A DNA stretch of 64,000 nucleotides. Origin: MWBF01 sp040772005 (GTDB taxonomy: Bacteria > Chloroflexota > Anaerolineae > CG2-30-64-16). The position numbers and the translations under genes were made by a program. The DNA is taken from assembly GCA_040772005.1 (NCBI GenBank), contig JAXGYZ010000003.1, positions 744,001 through 808,000 on the forward strand, read 5' to 3'. The notes under the pieces are model-generated. The model was not told the DNA's origin. It was given only the letters and a program-made list of their open reading frames with translations, and searched no databases. This document shows positions 55,901 through 63,689 of this stretch, piece after piece; the stretch's first letter is position 1, and the number at the start of each line of letters is the position of its first letter.

Positions 55901-58900
55901 CAGATCGCCCGCCAGTTGCGCCCGCCAATAGCGCCACATCTGGTCGCCTGCGCCCGCATCGAGCAGGGCGTGTTGCCAATGGACGAAATCGGTGTAACCC
56001 AACGCCGGCGCGGAGGGCAGAGGTAAGGCGGAAGCTTCGCCCCGGCCTGTCTCTGCCTGTCGTGCAGCCGTCATCCAGCCATAGAGCGCGCCGATTTCCT
56101 GGATAATGATAGCAAGGGACCAGAGGTCAACGACGATATGATGCGCGGCGAGCAGGAGCACCGGGTCCGCAGCGCCGCGGTCGAACAGGTTCACGCGCAA
56201 GAGCGGCCCGGCCTCAAGGTCGAAGGGCCGGTAGGCCTCCTCGATAAGGCGCTGTTCAAGCGCCGGCTCATCCCAACCGGTTGCGTCGATGACCGCGAAG
56301 TGCGCCGGGCGATGGCCGTGCACGCGCTGAAACGGCTGGCCGTCCTGCGCACCGAACGTGGTACGCAGCGCGGGATGCCGATCGGTCAGGGTCTGGAGTG
56401 CGTGTTGCAGCGCCTCGATGTCGACCGCGGACTTGATGCGGACGGCGTAGACCGGGTTGTACACGCTGCCCGGGGCCACCTGGTGTTGCAGCCACAGCGC
56501 ACGCTGCCCGACGCTCAACGGGTAATCGCGCGCCTCGGCCTCTGTGTCCGCTTTCTCGATCGCCAGCGGAATCGCTGTTTCACCCGCGTCACTGACGAGC
56601 CCGGCCAGCACCTCAGCCAGCTCGCTGAGGCTGGGGCCTTGCAGCAGCGCCGCAATGGGCAGTTCGACGCGCAACGCTTTCTCGACGGCGCTCTTCAGTT
56701 CGATCGCCATGATGGAGTCCAGGCCAAGGTGGTTCAGGCGGCTCTCCGGCGGGATGCGTGCCGGGGGCAACGCCAGGACGCGTGCCAGGTGTTCTCGCAC
56801 CGCATCCATGATGCGGGCGGCCCGTTCCTCAGGGGCGGCCGCCAGGATATCCTCACGCGTGACGCTTGGGTGGACGCTGGCCGGGGGGCTCGCAGGATGC
56901 TCCGCTGTAGTAGGCGCGTCCGGCGCAGTCTCCGGGCTTGCCGGCGCAGCAGCATCTCCGGTTGCCTCGTGCACTGCCGGCGCAGCATCAAGCAGGCCCC
57001 GTCGCTTCCGCGCTGCGCCCGGTGATTCGGTCCAGCAATGCTCACGCTGGAAGGGGTATGTCGGCAGCACGGTGCGGCGGTAAGGCGCGGCACTGTGGAA
57101 AGCGGACCAGTCCAGCGCGCCCCCTGCGGTGTAGAATGCCCCCACGCTCTCAAGCAGGACGGCCCAATCCTCCGTGTCGTTCTTGAGCGAGGGGAGCCAG
57201 AGCGCCTCTTGTTCCGGCAGGCAACGCTTGCCCATGCCGATGAGGGTCGGTTGAGGGCCGGTTTCGATGAAGAGATTACAGCGCGCGTCGGCAAGCGCCT
57301 GCATCCCTGCCTGAAACTGCACGGTCCGGCGCACGTGCTGTCGCCAGTAGGCGGCGCTATAGATGCCGGCTGTAGCAATTGGTTGCCCCGTCACGTTCGA
57401 GATGACGGGGATGGCCGGCGCGCGGTAGGTCACCTGCCCGGCGAACTTCTCGAACGCATCCAGCATCGGCTCCATCAACGGCGAATGAAACGCGTGGGAG
57501 ACGGTCAGCGGTCGGGCGGTGATGCCCTCCGCCTGTGCTGCTGCCGCGACCGCGTGGACGGCCTCGTGCGCGCCGGAGATGACGACGTTGGTCGGTCCGT
57601 TGATGGCTGCGATGTCAACATCGCTGCGGCAACCGGCCAGCAGAGGCAACACGCGTTCTGGCCCGGCAAAGAGAGCTGCCATTGCGCCCTTTGCCGGCCC
57701 GTCTGCTGGCAGGGCGGCCATCAGCCGCGCCCGCTCTGTTATTAGCCGCAGCCCCTCCTCCAGTGTGAAGACGCCCGCGATGCAGGCGGCCACATATTCC
57801 CCGATGCTGTGACCCAGTAGGGCCTGCGGGGTTACGCCCCACGAGCGCCAGAGATCGGCCAGCGCGAATTCCACCGCGAAGAGGGCAGGTTGCGTGTACG
57901 CGGTGTTGTGGATGGCACCCTCGCTCCCGTTCGGCTCATACAACACGCTCAACAAGGAGCGTGGCAGCAGGGGCCGCAGGATAGCGTCACAGCGGTTTAG
58001 CGTGGCACGGAAGGTCGGCTCAGTCTTGTAGAGCTGACGGCCCATGCCGAGATACTGGCTGCCCTGGCCGGTGAAAAGGAAGGCGACGCGCGGGTCAGCG
58101 ATGCGGCGCTCACTAGCCGCGGTCACTGCGTGCGCCACCTCGCGCAGGCGTGCCATGAGTTCCTCCGGCGAGCCAGCCACAACAGCGGCATGCACCGCAG
58201 CTCGGTTGTGGGGGAAGTGGTTGCGGCCCATGTTGGCCGAGCCACACAGGTCGGCCAGAGGCACATCGGGATGCGCAGCGCTGTAGTTCGCCATCTGTTG
58301 CGCGGTCTCGGCGAGGGCAGCGGGGGCCAGTGCAGAGAAGGCCAGTAGGTGCAGCGGTCGCGAAGCGAGCGCAGTCTCCACCGGTTGGGAAGCGCGGGGC
58401 ATCTCCATGCTGATGCCATCCGGCGCTTCACCCAGGACAAGATGCGCGTTTGTGCCGCCAAACCCGAACGAGCTGACGCCGGCGCGCCTCGGCGCGGCGT
58501 TCCATGCGCGTAGCGCGGTCGGGATGGTCACGGGCAGTTCATCCAGACGGATATAGGGGTTGATTTGCTTAAGGTGCAGGTGGGGCACGATCTGCCCATG
58601 GTGCAGCATTAGGACGACCTTAATGAGTCCCGCAACGCCTGCCGCGGCCTCCAGATGGCCGATGTTGGTCTTGACCGAGCCGACCGCGCAGGGTGAATCC
58701 GGCGCGCGACCGGCCATTACCGCGCCGATGGCGTCCATCTCGATGGGGTCGCCCAGGATGGTGCCGGTGCCGTGCGCTTCGACGTACGAGATATCCTCCG
58801 GGCGCAGCCCCGCATCCCGCATGGCTTCGCGGATAACCGCCTGCTGTGCCTGGGCGCTGGGTGCGGTCAGGCCGTTGCTCCGGCCATCCTGGTTGACCGC

Positions 58901-59851
58901 GCTGCCGTGAATCACGGCCAGGACGGGGTTGCCATCGCGTTGCGCGTCGGTCAGCCGTTTGAGCACGACGATCCCGCAGCCCTCCCCTCGCACATACCCA
59001 TCGGCAGATGCGTCGAAGGTCTTGCAGCGGCCTTCGGGCGAGAGCATGCGAGCCTGCGAGAAGGCAACACTTAATTCCGGGCTGAGGATGAGATTGACTC
59101 CGCCGGCCAGGGCCAGATCGCACTCGCCGTTGCGGAGGCTTTGGACGGCGAGGTGGGCCGTCACGAGCGACGAGGAGCAGGCCGTGTCGAGCGCGATGCT
59201 GGGGCCGCGAAAGTCGTAGACATAAGACAGGCGGTTCGCGGCAATGCTGAACGCATTGCCTGTGCCTGCGTACGCGTCGATCAGCGCGGGGTCGTCGGAC
59301 TGCAGAAGGGTATAGTCGTTGTGGCTGATGCCGATGAACACGCCGGTGCGGCTGCGCGCCAGCCTTTCCGGCGGCAGCCCGGCGTGCTCCAAGGCCTCCC
59401 AGGAGACCTCGAGGAGCAGGCGCTGCTGCGGGTCCATGCGGGCTGCTTCGCGCGGGGAAATGCCGAAGAAGCCCGGGTCGAACTGGTCGACAGCATCGAG
59501 AAAGCCGCCCTGGCGCGTGACCATCTTGCCGGATACGCCGGGCGTGGGGTCAAGATAGGCTGCCGCATCCCACCGATCCGGGGGCACCTCGCGCACCGCA
59601 TCCACGCCGTCGCGGAGCAACGTCCAAAAGGCCTCGGGATCGGCTGCGCCGGGGAACCGGCAGCCCAGGCCGATAATGGCAATGGGTGCACGCCGTTTGC
59701 CCTCGAGTTCCCTCTGCAGTGCATTGTTCTGTGCCTGCAGCTTCTCGATAGCCAACAGGGCCCGTTTGAGCGGGGTCAGCGTCCCCGCGCCGGCCTCGGC
59801 ATGGCTCGCAGGGCGATCTGCCGTTCCACGTTCGCTCGACTCATTCATCAT
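52988..59851 (-). CDS. hybrid PKS-NRPS, KS-AT-ACP-C-A-PCP (Tyr-like)
   Basis: First elongation protein. I place the start at ATG 59851, because AAGGA lies 4-5 nt ahead of it; an in-frame GTG at 59863 has no such site. Length 2287 residues. A short helix (LLAIEKLQAQNNALQRELEG), typical of PKS N-terminal docking, precedes the ketosynthase (55-480) with Cys225 (TACSSS), His360 and His399, so it condenses and is not a decarboxylating loader. Acyltransferase about 590-890: Ser682 in GHSIGEY and HAFH at 786-789 (malonyl type). No reductive domain. ACP Ser1046. The C domain has HHIVVDLWS at 1237, a variant I associate with polyketide donors. A domain (YTSGSTG near 1750) reads DASTIAAIG, near the Tyr code DASTVAAVCK. 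PCP Ser2182. The tail is rich in Gln, Ala, Arg and Pro and is probably a docking element. Confidence 0.96.
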   Translation of the reverse strand: MMNESSERGTADRPASHAEAGAGTLTPLKRALLAIEKLQAQNNALQRELEGKRRAPIAIIGLGCRFPGAADPEAFWTLLRDGVDAVREVPPDRWDAAAYLDPTPGVSGKMVTRQGGFLDAVDQFDPGFFGISPREAARMDPQQRLLLEVSWEALEHAGLPPERLARSRTGVFIGISHNDYTLLQSDDPALIDAYAGTGNAFSIAANRLSYVYDFRGPSIALDTACSSSLVTAHLAVQSLRNGECDLALAGGVNLILSPELSVAFSQARMLSPEGRCKTFDASADGYVRGEGCGIVVLKRLTDAQRDGNPVLAVIHGSAVNQDGRSNGLTAPSAQAQQAVIREAMRDAGLRPEDISYVEAHGTGTILGDPIEMDAIGAVMAGRAPDSPCAVGSVKTNIGHLEAAAGVAGLIKVVLMLHHGQIVPHLHLKQINPYIRLDELPVTIPTALRAWNAAPRRAGVSSFGFGGTNAHLVLGEAPDGISMEMPRASQPVETALASRPLHLLAFSALAPAALAETAQQMANYSAAHPDVPLADLCGSANMGRNHFPHNRAAVHAAVVAGSPEELMARLREVAHAVTAASERRIADPRVAFLFTGQGSQYLGMGRQLYKTEPTFRATLNRCDAILRPLLPRSLLSVLYEPNGSEGAIHNTAYTQPALFAVEFALADLWRSWGVTPQALLGHSIGEYVAACIAGVFTLEEGLRLITERARLMAALPADGPAKGAMAALFAGPERVLPLLAGCRSDVDIAAINGPTNVVISGAHEAVHAVAAAAQAEGITARPLTVSHAFHSPLMEPMLDAFEKFAGQVTYRAPAIPVISNVTGQPIATAGIYSAAYWRQHVRRTVQFQAGMQALADARCNLFIETGPQPTLIGMGKRCLPEQEALWLPSLKNDTEDWAVLLESVGAFYTAGGALDWSAFHSAAPYRRTVLPTYPFQREHCWTESPGAARKRRGLLDAAPAVHEATGDAAAPASPETAPDAPTTAEHPASPPASVHPSVTREDILAAAPEERAARIMDAVREHLARVLALPPARIPPESRLNHLGLDSIMAIELKSAVEKALRVELPIAALLQGPSLSELAEVLAGLVSDAGETAIPLAIEKADTEAEARDYPLSVGQRALWLQHQVAPGSVYNPVYAVRIKSAVDIEALQHALQTLTDRHPALRTTFGAQDGQPFQRVHGHRPAHFAVIDATGWDEPALEQRLIEEAYRPFDLEAGPLLRVNLFDRGAADPVLLLAAHHIVVDLWSLAIIIQEIGALYGWMTAARQAETGRGEASALPLPSAPALGYTDFVHWQHALLDAGAGDQMWRYWRAQLAGDLPDLNLPVDRPRPAVQTFRGSVESLDLGTTLTGQLREFSARVGVTPYVTLLAAFQALLHRYTQNTDIIVGSPTTGRSRTELAPVVGYFVSPVALRTSFADNPRFVDLVNRVQRSVLDALANADFPFPLLVERLHPFRDPSRTPIFQTMFVYQRAHLLYEEGLSQFALGATGTHMDLGGLPLESVAIRERMSPFDMTLLIADSGPELGAAIEYNLDLFDPATARRMLSHYRTLLASVVAAPEQAIADLRILPDVERQLILEQWSRTRETALHHETIHAAFEAQARRTPDATALVAAGVTFTYRDLNERASRLAQHLHGLGIGPERLVALSFERSPEMIVAILGVLKAGGAYVPLDPAIPGERLATILGDARPALLLTQERLAEDLRLQVAGQGVPVGSLRADGAWTGPLLPELHVATCDLPPATGDNLAYAIYTSGSTGVPKGVILQHRGLVNLVQAQVTLFDVTPADRVYQFASYTFDASVSEIFIALTSGAALHLARAETVLSPELLTRALQAGHITNITLPPTMLRLLDPAALPELRTVISAGEACTPDVVAAWAPGRRFINAYGPSEVTIGPTGHVVNDGRPTVPVLAANAPIGRPIANITAYILDRRLRPVPAGVPGELYLGGVGLARGYLHRPDLTAERFVPNPFLPVAGDRLQVEGNIADPGQPANLGEPQLAQPVNFQPATRLYRTGDRARFLPDGAIEFLGRVDHQIKIRGFRVELGEVEAALSHCPGVREAVVVARDLREPDAVTTGARSDDLRLVAYYVAQEGAGPSEGDLRARLREQLPEYMTPSAFVRLEALPLNASGKVDRRALPRPLTTRSAADVTLPQSQLERDLARIWQQLLGVDHISIHDNFFDLGGHSLLMAQAHSRLQQLLGREVPIVDLFQYPTISRLAKHLGQAPGTAQPPAGAASPVAPPEGEDGPRPAGARAQQQRDAVAQQRERMRAAQQARQGGAGRPGGADRQSQ
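53836..53950 (-). repeat. heptads and hairpin before A7, A domain of the 52988-59851 hybrid
   Basis: GTTGAAAG-like units, a GCGAGCTGCGGCTCGC hairpin, then CAACTTG, TAACCTG and CACCTGC units. Confidence 0.75.
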
Positions 59852-59855
59852 GGTA

Positions 59856-59860
59856 TCCTT
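59856..59860 (-). promoter_or_regulatory. ribosome binding site deciding the start of the first PKS-NRPS gene
   Basis: AAGGA on the minus strand, 4-5 nt before ATG 59851. It supports the ATG and not the upstream in-frame GTG at 59863. Confidence 0.65.
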
Positions 59861-59929
59861 CACCAGGCAACAGACACAACAGTCTTAACAATCCTGCAGA
59901 AAGCCACCTGACATCGCATTACGCTCGTA

Positions 59930-60304
59930 TCATTCATCCATGTGAGCCAGTTTTTGCAGTAACAGCGCCTCCGCTTCCGCGTCTGACATTTCGGCGATGT
60001 TTAGCCGCAGTTCGTTCGGGGCATCCTGAGGCAGATCTGTGTCGATTACCGGTGAGGGGGATGCGGCTGGCGCCAGGTGTACTGCCAGCTCTCTGATGGT
60101 CGGGTACTGATAGAGGAGAATCGGGGAAAGCCGGCGTCCGAGCCAATCTTCGAGATCGCCCGACAGGCTCACGGCATCCCTTGAGGCCAATCCGAAGCTG
60201 TCGAAGGTGTCGTCGAGTCCCACCTCGTCAGCGTTGGTGCCAAGGGCTTGCGCAATGTGTTGCGCCAGCCATGCTTCGATGTCTTGCTGCCTGAGTGTCG
60301 CCAT
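59930..60304 (-). CDS. stand-alone acyl carrier protein
   Basis: Small carrier protein at the head of the operon. The ATG at 60304 is preferred (124 residues): GGAG lies 7 nt upstream, while the in-frame ATG at 60337 has no ribosome site. The phosphopantetheine motif is DSFGLASRDAV, with the conserved Ser in GLAS, followed by LxYQYPTIRELAVHL, a usual PKS-type carrier helix. The C-terminus (MSDAEAEALLLQKLAHM) is an acidic helix that could dock to the next protein's N-terminal helix. It lies 78 nt ahead of the first KS gene and probably presents the starter acyl group to that KS. Such carriers are often loaded by a fatty acyl-AMP ligase, but none is in the window, so the ligase must be elsewhere or the acyl group comes from fatty-acid synthesis. 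Confidence 0.9.
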   Translation of the reverse strand: MATLRQQDIEAWLAQHIAQALGTNADEVGLDDTFDSFGLASRDAVSLSGDLEDWLGRRLSPILLYQYPTIRELAVHLAPAASPSPVIDTDLPQDAPNELRLNIAEMSDAEAEALLLQKLAHMDE

Positions 60305-60735
60305 GAACCTGCTCCCCGGGCGCCCGGATCTGGCCATCGACGCCGCGTCGCCGTCTTGCGGACGATTCCCACGACCGGCAATCGGGTCGTTTCCCGCACC
60401 CTGGTTGTGTCATCCAGGCGCATGCGATGCTCTCAGGCTGACTTGTGCTCTCTGCATACCGTGTGGCGGCCCGGCTATGCAAGGGGAGCGTCTCTGCCAC
60501 AAGAGCAGGTCGAGTTTGGAGCAACGCATCCTTGCATCGCAGCGCTGGATTTGATAGATTTGCTTGAAAAGAACGACGGACCTGATGCATGTTGCACAGA
60601 GGGCACGTATCTTTGGTCGCAACTTTGCGTTTATACTATGTTATGCCGGTGACTGCTGGCAGGCAGATTATACCCTGACAACGCCTATTATACAAGAGTG
60701 CTGGTAAGGGTTTCTATGCTGCGGGCAATAATATT
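60305..60735. other. divergent intergenic region
   Basis: About 430 bp between the leftward assembly-line operon and the rightward DUF72 gene. The part next to the ACP gene is GC-rich; the part at 60540-60735 is clearly more AT-rich and holds the promoter-like boxes. I see no convincing small gene: open frames here lack a ribosome site and any recognisable protein. If transcription starts near 60660, the biosynthetic mRNA has an untranslated leader of roughly 355 nt. Confidence 0.7.
60667..60695 (-). promoter_or_regulatory. putative sigma-70-type promoter of the assembly-line operon
   Basis: On the minus strand, TTGTAT (60695-60690) and a perfect TATAAT (60672-60667) are separated by 17 nt. 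A second perfect TATAAT lies at 60692-60687, overlapping the -35 box, but has no good -35 of its own. This is the only place in the intergenic region where both boxes are well spaced toward the ACP gene. It is a sequence-only prediction. Confidence 0.45.
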
Positions 60736-61503
60736 GTGATTAAGATCGGGACCTCGGGTTTCTCCTATGATGATTGGGTGGGGCCGGTGTACCCGCCTGA
60801 TCTGCCGGCGCGCGAACATCTGACCTACTACGCAGAGCGCTTTCCCACGGTCGAGCTGAATGTCACCTACTACCGCGTCCCTGAGGCGCGCACGGTCGAA
60901 GGCTGGGTGCGCAAGACGCCGGCAGACTTCCTGTTTGCGGTCAAGGCGTTCCAGGGCCTCACACACGCGCGCGAAGCGCCCGACTTCCCAGGTTTCGTGG
61001 CCGCGCTGGCGCCGCTGGTCGAGTCGGGCAAGCTTGGCTGCGTGTTGGCGCAGTTCCCCTACTCGTTCCACCCCACCCGCGAGAATCGCAAGTACCTGGC
61101 GTTGCTGCGCGCAGGCTTGGGTGAACTGCCGGTCGTCGTCGAACTCCGCAACGCGGGTTGGGTGGCGGAGGCGACGTTCGACCTGCTGCGCTCGCTGGCG
61201 CTGGGCTACTGCTGCGTCGATGAGCCGCAGCTCAGGGGCCTGATGCCGCCCATCGCCATTGCGACCGGCCCGGTGGCCTATTTGCGCTTCCACGGGCGCA
61301 ACGCGGACAAGTGGTATGCGCATGACGAAGCCTGGGAACGCTACGATTATAGCTATTCAGCGAGCGAGCTGAACGAGTGGGTGCCCAGAATTCACGAGCT
61401 GGATGCCCAGGTCCCCCTGACTCTCGTCTACTTCAACAACCACTATGTCGGGCAGGCCACGAAGGGCGCCCGCGACCTCAGCCAACTCCTGCTCGACGTA
61501 TAG
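60736..61503 (+). CDS. DUF72 (YecE-like) family protein
   Basis: 255 residues, a normal length for DUF72. It starts at GTG 60736 (MIKIGTSGFSYDDWVGPVYP), the usual N-terminus of the family; no in-frame ATG lies upstream and the ribosome site is weak. Other family marks are the strand with VELNVTYYRVP, the VELRNAGW segment, LRFHGRN near 190, the RYDYSYSASEL stretch and the C-terminal YFNNHYVGQATKGA. The fold is TIM-barrel-like and the biochemical role of the family is not settled. It is transcribed away from the assembly line and converges with the ABC importer genes, so a pathway role is unlikely. Confidence 0.92.
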   Translation: MIKIGTSGFSYDDWVGPVYPPDLPAREHLTYYAERFPTVELNVTYYRVPEARTVEGWVRKTPADFLFAVKAFQGLTHAREAPDFPGFVAALAPLVESGKLGCVLAQFPYSFHPTRENRKYLALLRAGLGELPVVVELRNAGWVAEATFDLLRSLALGYCCVDEPQLRGLMPPIAIATGPVAYLRFHGRNADKWYAHDEAWERYDYSYSASELNEWVPRIHELDAQVPLTLVYFNNHYVGQATKGARDLSQLLLDV

Positions 61504-61532
61504 ATTACCCGATACAATTATACGGCATCGTA

Positions 61533-61566
61533 AAACTTGCCGGCAAGTTTCGTAGCCGCGGCTACG
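61533..61566. terminator. two adjacent perfect palindromes, possible bidirectional terminator
   Basis: AAACTTGCCGGCAAGTTT (61533-61550) is directly followed by CGTAGCCGCGGCTACG (61551-61566). Both are perfect palindromes, placed 30 nt after the DUF72 stop and between convergent genes. The T-run after the first is only three bases, so intrinsic termination is uncertain. Confidence 0.4.
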
Positions 61567-61598
61567 CATGCCTTGAGGCGGCAGGGAGCGGAGGGGAC

Positions 61599-61724
61599 GC
61601 GGCCATCGCGGATAAACGAAGGCGCTGGCGCGCCACGAATACGCGAAGCGTGTGCGCCGCGGCAGGGCTATCCGTGTATCCGTGCCCAGCGCCGCAGCGC
61701 CATTCGCGTATTCGCGATGGCCGC
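61599..61724. repeat. nested inverted repeat (long hairpin or small palindromic element)
   Basis: Outer arms GCGGCCATCGCG (61599-61610) and CGCGATGGCCGC (61713-61724) match over 12 bases; inner arms CGAATACGCGAA (61636-61647) and TTCGCGTATTCG (61703-61714) also match over 12 bases. The right-hand arms share two bases. The nested order permits one long stem, and the interior holds more GC-rich complementary pieces. Confidence 0.6.
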
Positions 61725-61809
61725 GTTCGCCCCCATTAGGTAACGCGCCCGGCAGGAGCGGAATCGTGATCTTCCCGCTATGCAGGTCAAAGGATCCGGT
61801 CGCGCCGGA

Positions 61810-62736
61810 TCAGCGGTAGGTGTGTGTTGAGCGAGGAGTTAAGAGGTCGCGCAGGCCATCGCCGAGCAGGTTCAACCCCACCACGGTCGCGGTCACTGCC
61901 AGGCCGGGGTAGAGCGCGAGCCACGGGGCTTCGCCGATGTAGTCGCGCGCATGCGCCAGGAGCGCGCCCCATTCGGCTTGCGGGGGCTGTGCACCGAGGC
62001 CGACGAAGCTTAAGCTGCCGGCCGCCAGGATCATCAATCCGAGGCGCATGGTGAGCAGGACGACAAGCGAGGGTGCGATGGTGGGGAGGATGTGCCGCAC
62101 GATGATGCGGCGATCGGGCGCACCTATCGAGGCCGCAGCTTCGACATACCCGGTGTGTCTGGCGCAGAGTGTTGTATTGCGCGTCAGGCGGTAGAAGCCG
62201 GGCGCTGTCACGATGCCCAGCGCGATGGCGGCGTTCTCCAGGGAGGGACCGAGCCGCGCAACGATGATCAGCGCCAGCAGCAGGCCGGGAAAGGCCATCC
62301 ACACTTCCATGAGCCTGGACAAAACCTGGTCGATGCCCGCGCCGTAGTAGCCTGCAGCCAGCCCCGCGATAATCCCCAGGCTTGCCGCAAGCCCTACGCT
62401 GAACCCGGCCATGAGCAGAGCCGTTCGTGCGCCGTGCAACACGCGGCTGAACATGTCGCGGCCCAGCAGGTCGGTTCCGAAGGGGTGAATCGGCACCGGC
62501 GGTGCCAGGCTCTCGCCCGCGCCGACTTGGTTCGGCGGGAAGGCCGACAGCAGGGGGGCAAAGGCCGCGCTCAGCAGAAATATGGCAACCAGGAAGGCCC
62601 CCAGAAGCAAGCTGGGACTGTATCGGGAGCGCACATGGCGCTGCGCGCCGGGAGCGCACCCTTGGTTGAGGGTCGACTGCGTTCGCCGGCCGCGTCGGAG
62701 CCAGGTCGCCGGCGATGTGATCGAACGCACAGCCAT
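61810..62736 (-). CDS. dppC: peptide-type ABC transporter permease (DppC/OppC family)
   Basis: Inner-membrane permease of a peptide- or nickel-type importer, 308 residues from ATG 62736 (MAVRSITSPATW). The start lies 2 nt after the stop of the partner permease, with AGGAGG about 10 nt ahead. A longer open frame continues to 63186 but only reads through dppB out of frame. The N-terminal region has one membrane segment and the family signature HPFGTDLLGRDMFSRVLHGA. Several further hydrophobic segments follow, with the ATPase-contact (EAA) loop YVEAAASIGAPDRRIIVRHI. The substrate cannot be told from sequence, so the symbol marks the family only. No ATPase gene follows; the next gene is convergent. 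Confidence 0.92.
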   Translation of the reverse strand: MAVRSITSPATWLRRGRRTQSTLNQGCAPGAQRHVRSRYSPSLLLGAFLVAIFLLSAAFAPLLSAFPPNQVGAGESLAPPVPIHPFGTDLLGRDMFSRVLHGARTALLMAGFSVGLAASLGIIAGLAAGYYGAGIDQVLSRLMEVWMAFPGLLLALIIVARLGPSLENAAIALGIVTAPGFYRLTRNTTLCARHTGYVEAAASIGAPDRRIIVRHILPTIAPSLVVLLTMRLGLMILAAGSLSFVGLGAQPPQAEWGALLAHARDYIGEAPWLALYPGLAVTATVVGLNLLGDGLRDLLTPRSTHTYR

Positions 62737-62738
62737 CG

Positions 62739-63668
62739 CTAGACCGCCTCCTCGGCAACGCGTGGGTCCAGCCAGGCATGCGCCAGGTCCACCACGAGAT
62801 TGATGACCAGATAGATGGCGGCAATCACGAGCGCAGCTCCCAGCACGACCGGCGTGTCGCGGTCGAAGATGGCCTGCACGATGAGCCGTCCCAGCCCCGG
62901 CCAGCCGAAGATGGATTCTACGATGAACGAGCCCCCTAACAGATGACCGAGATGGAGGCCGAGCAGGGTGATGACCGGCAGCAGGCTGTTGCGCAGGACG
63001 TGCCGCCCCAGCACTCGCCGGCGAGACAGGCCCTTGGCGTGTGCGGTGCGCACGTAGTCGCTGCCCAGCGTTTCGAGCAGGCCGGAGCGCATCAGCCGCG
63101 CGATGACTGCGGTGGTCGGCAGGGCCAGGGTCATGGCGGGCAGGATGAGGTGGCGCGCGCTGCCTGCGCCCACGATGGGCAGCCAATCCAGCTTCAGGGA
63201 GAACACCAGGATGAGCAGCAGGCCGCTCCAGAAGCTCGGCACGGCCATTCCCAGCCCGGTCAGCCCCATGATGCCCAGGTCAACCAGCGTGCCGGAGCGC
63301 AGGGCCGCGAGCGTGCCGATGGTCATGCCCGCCGCCGCAGATAGCAGGATGGCGGTCAGGGCAAGGAGCGCGGTGTAGGGGAATCGCTCGGCGAGCAGGC
63401 CCGCCACGGGCCGGCCGCTGATGAGCGATTCCCCCAGGTCTGCCTGCGTCAGCACGCCCCAGGCGAATGAGCCGTAGCGGGAGAGCAGGGGCCCTTCCAG
63501 GCCCATTTCCGCGCGCAGCTCCGCCGCCTGCTCGCGCGAGGCGGAGTCGCCGGCCAGCGTGTCCGCGGCATCGCCTGGAGCGGTCGCGAGTGCAGTGAAC
63601 GTAATGAAGCTGACGGCCACCAGCACGAGCGCAGAGCCGCCCAGGCGGCGCAGGAGATGCGTGAGCAT
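62739..63668 (-). CDS. dppB: peptide-type ABC transporter permease (DppB/OppB family)
   Basis: Partner inner-membrane permease, 309 residues from ATG 63668; a GTG one codon earlier is also possible. It has the usual N-terminal membrane helix (GGSALVLVAVSFITFTAL), a periplasmic loop with LRAEMGLEGPLLSRYGSF, and about five further membrane segments. The EAA loop is YVRTAHAKGLSRRRVLGRHV followed by LRNSLLPVITLLG, characteristic of DppB. It lies 21 nt after the binding-protein gene and 2 nt before the C permease, so the three form one transcript. Substrate unknown; the symbol marks the family only. Confidence 0.92.
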   Translation of the reverse strand: MLTHLLRRLGGSALVLVAVSFITFTALATAPGDAADTLAGDSASREQAAELRAEMGLEGPLLSRYGSFAWGVLTQADLGESLISGRPVAGLLAERFPYTALLALTAILLSAAAGMTIGTLAALRSGTLVDLGIMGLTGLGMAVPSFWSGLLLILVFSLKLDWLPIVGAGSARHLILPAMTLALPTTAVIARLMRSGLLETLGSDYVRTAHAKGLSRRRVLGRHVLRNSLLPVITLLGLHLGHLLGGSFIVESIFGWPGLGRLIVQAIFDRDTPVVLGAALVIAAIYLVINLVVDLAHAWLDPRVAEEAV

Positions 63669-63689
63669 CACAGGTCAGAGCCTTATCCG

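Larger units (their letters stand above)
61504..61809. other. convergent intergenic region rich in inverted repeats
   Basis: 306 bp between the ends of the DUF72 gene and the permease C gene, with no plausible gene. It contains two adjacent perfect palindromes at its left end and a nested pair of inverted repeats further right, listed separately. The segment also has short near-octamer repeats built on TATCCGTG and TATTCGCG. It probably serves as a shared transcription end and may be a small dispersed repeat of the genome. Confidence 0.6.

Noticed and set aside
52988..59851. First ketosynthase as a decarboxylating loading domain
   Set aside because: The active-site Cys225 is present in TACSSS with both histidines, so it is a normal condensing ketosynthase.
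60248..60652. Small open frames in the divergent intergenic region, both strands
   Set aside because: No ribosome site, no recognisable protein, and they overlap the ACP start and the promoter-like boxes.
62737..63186. N-terminal extension of the permease C frame
   Set aside because: The extra 150 residues are an out-of-frame reading of dppB. The proper start with AGGAGG is at 62736.
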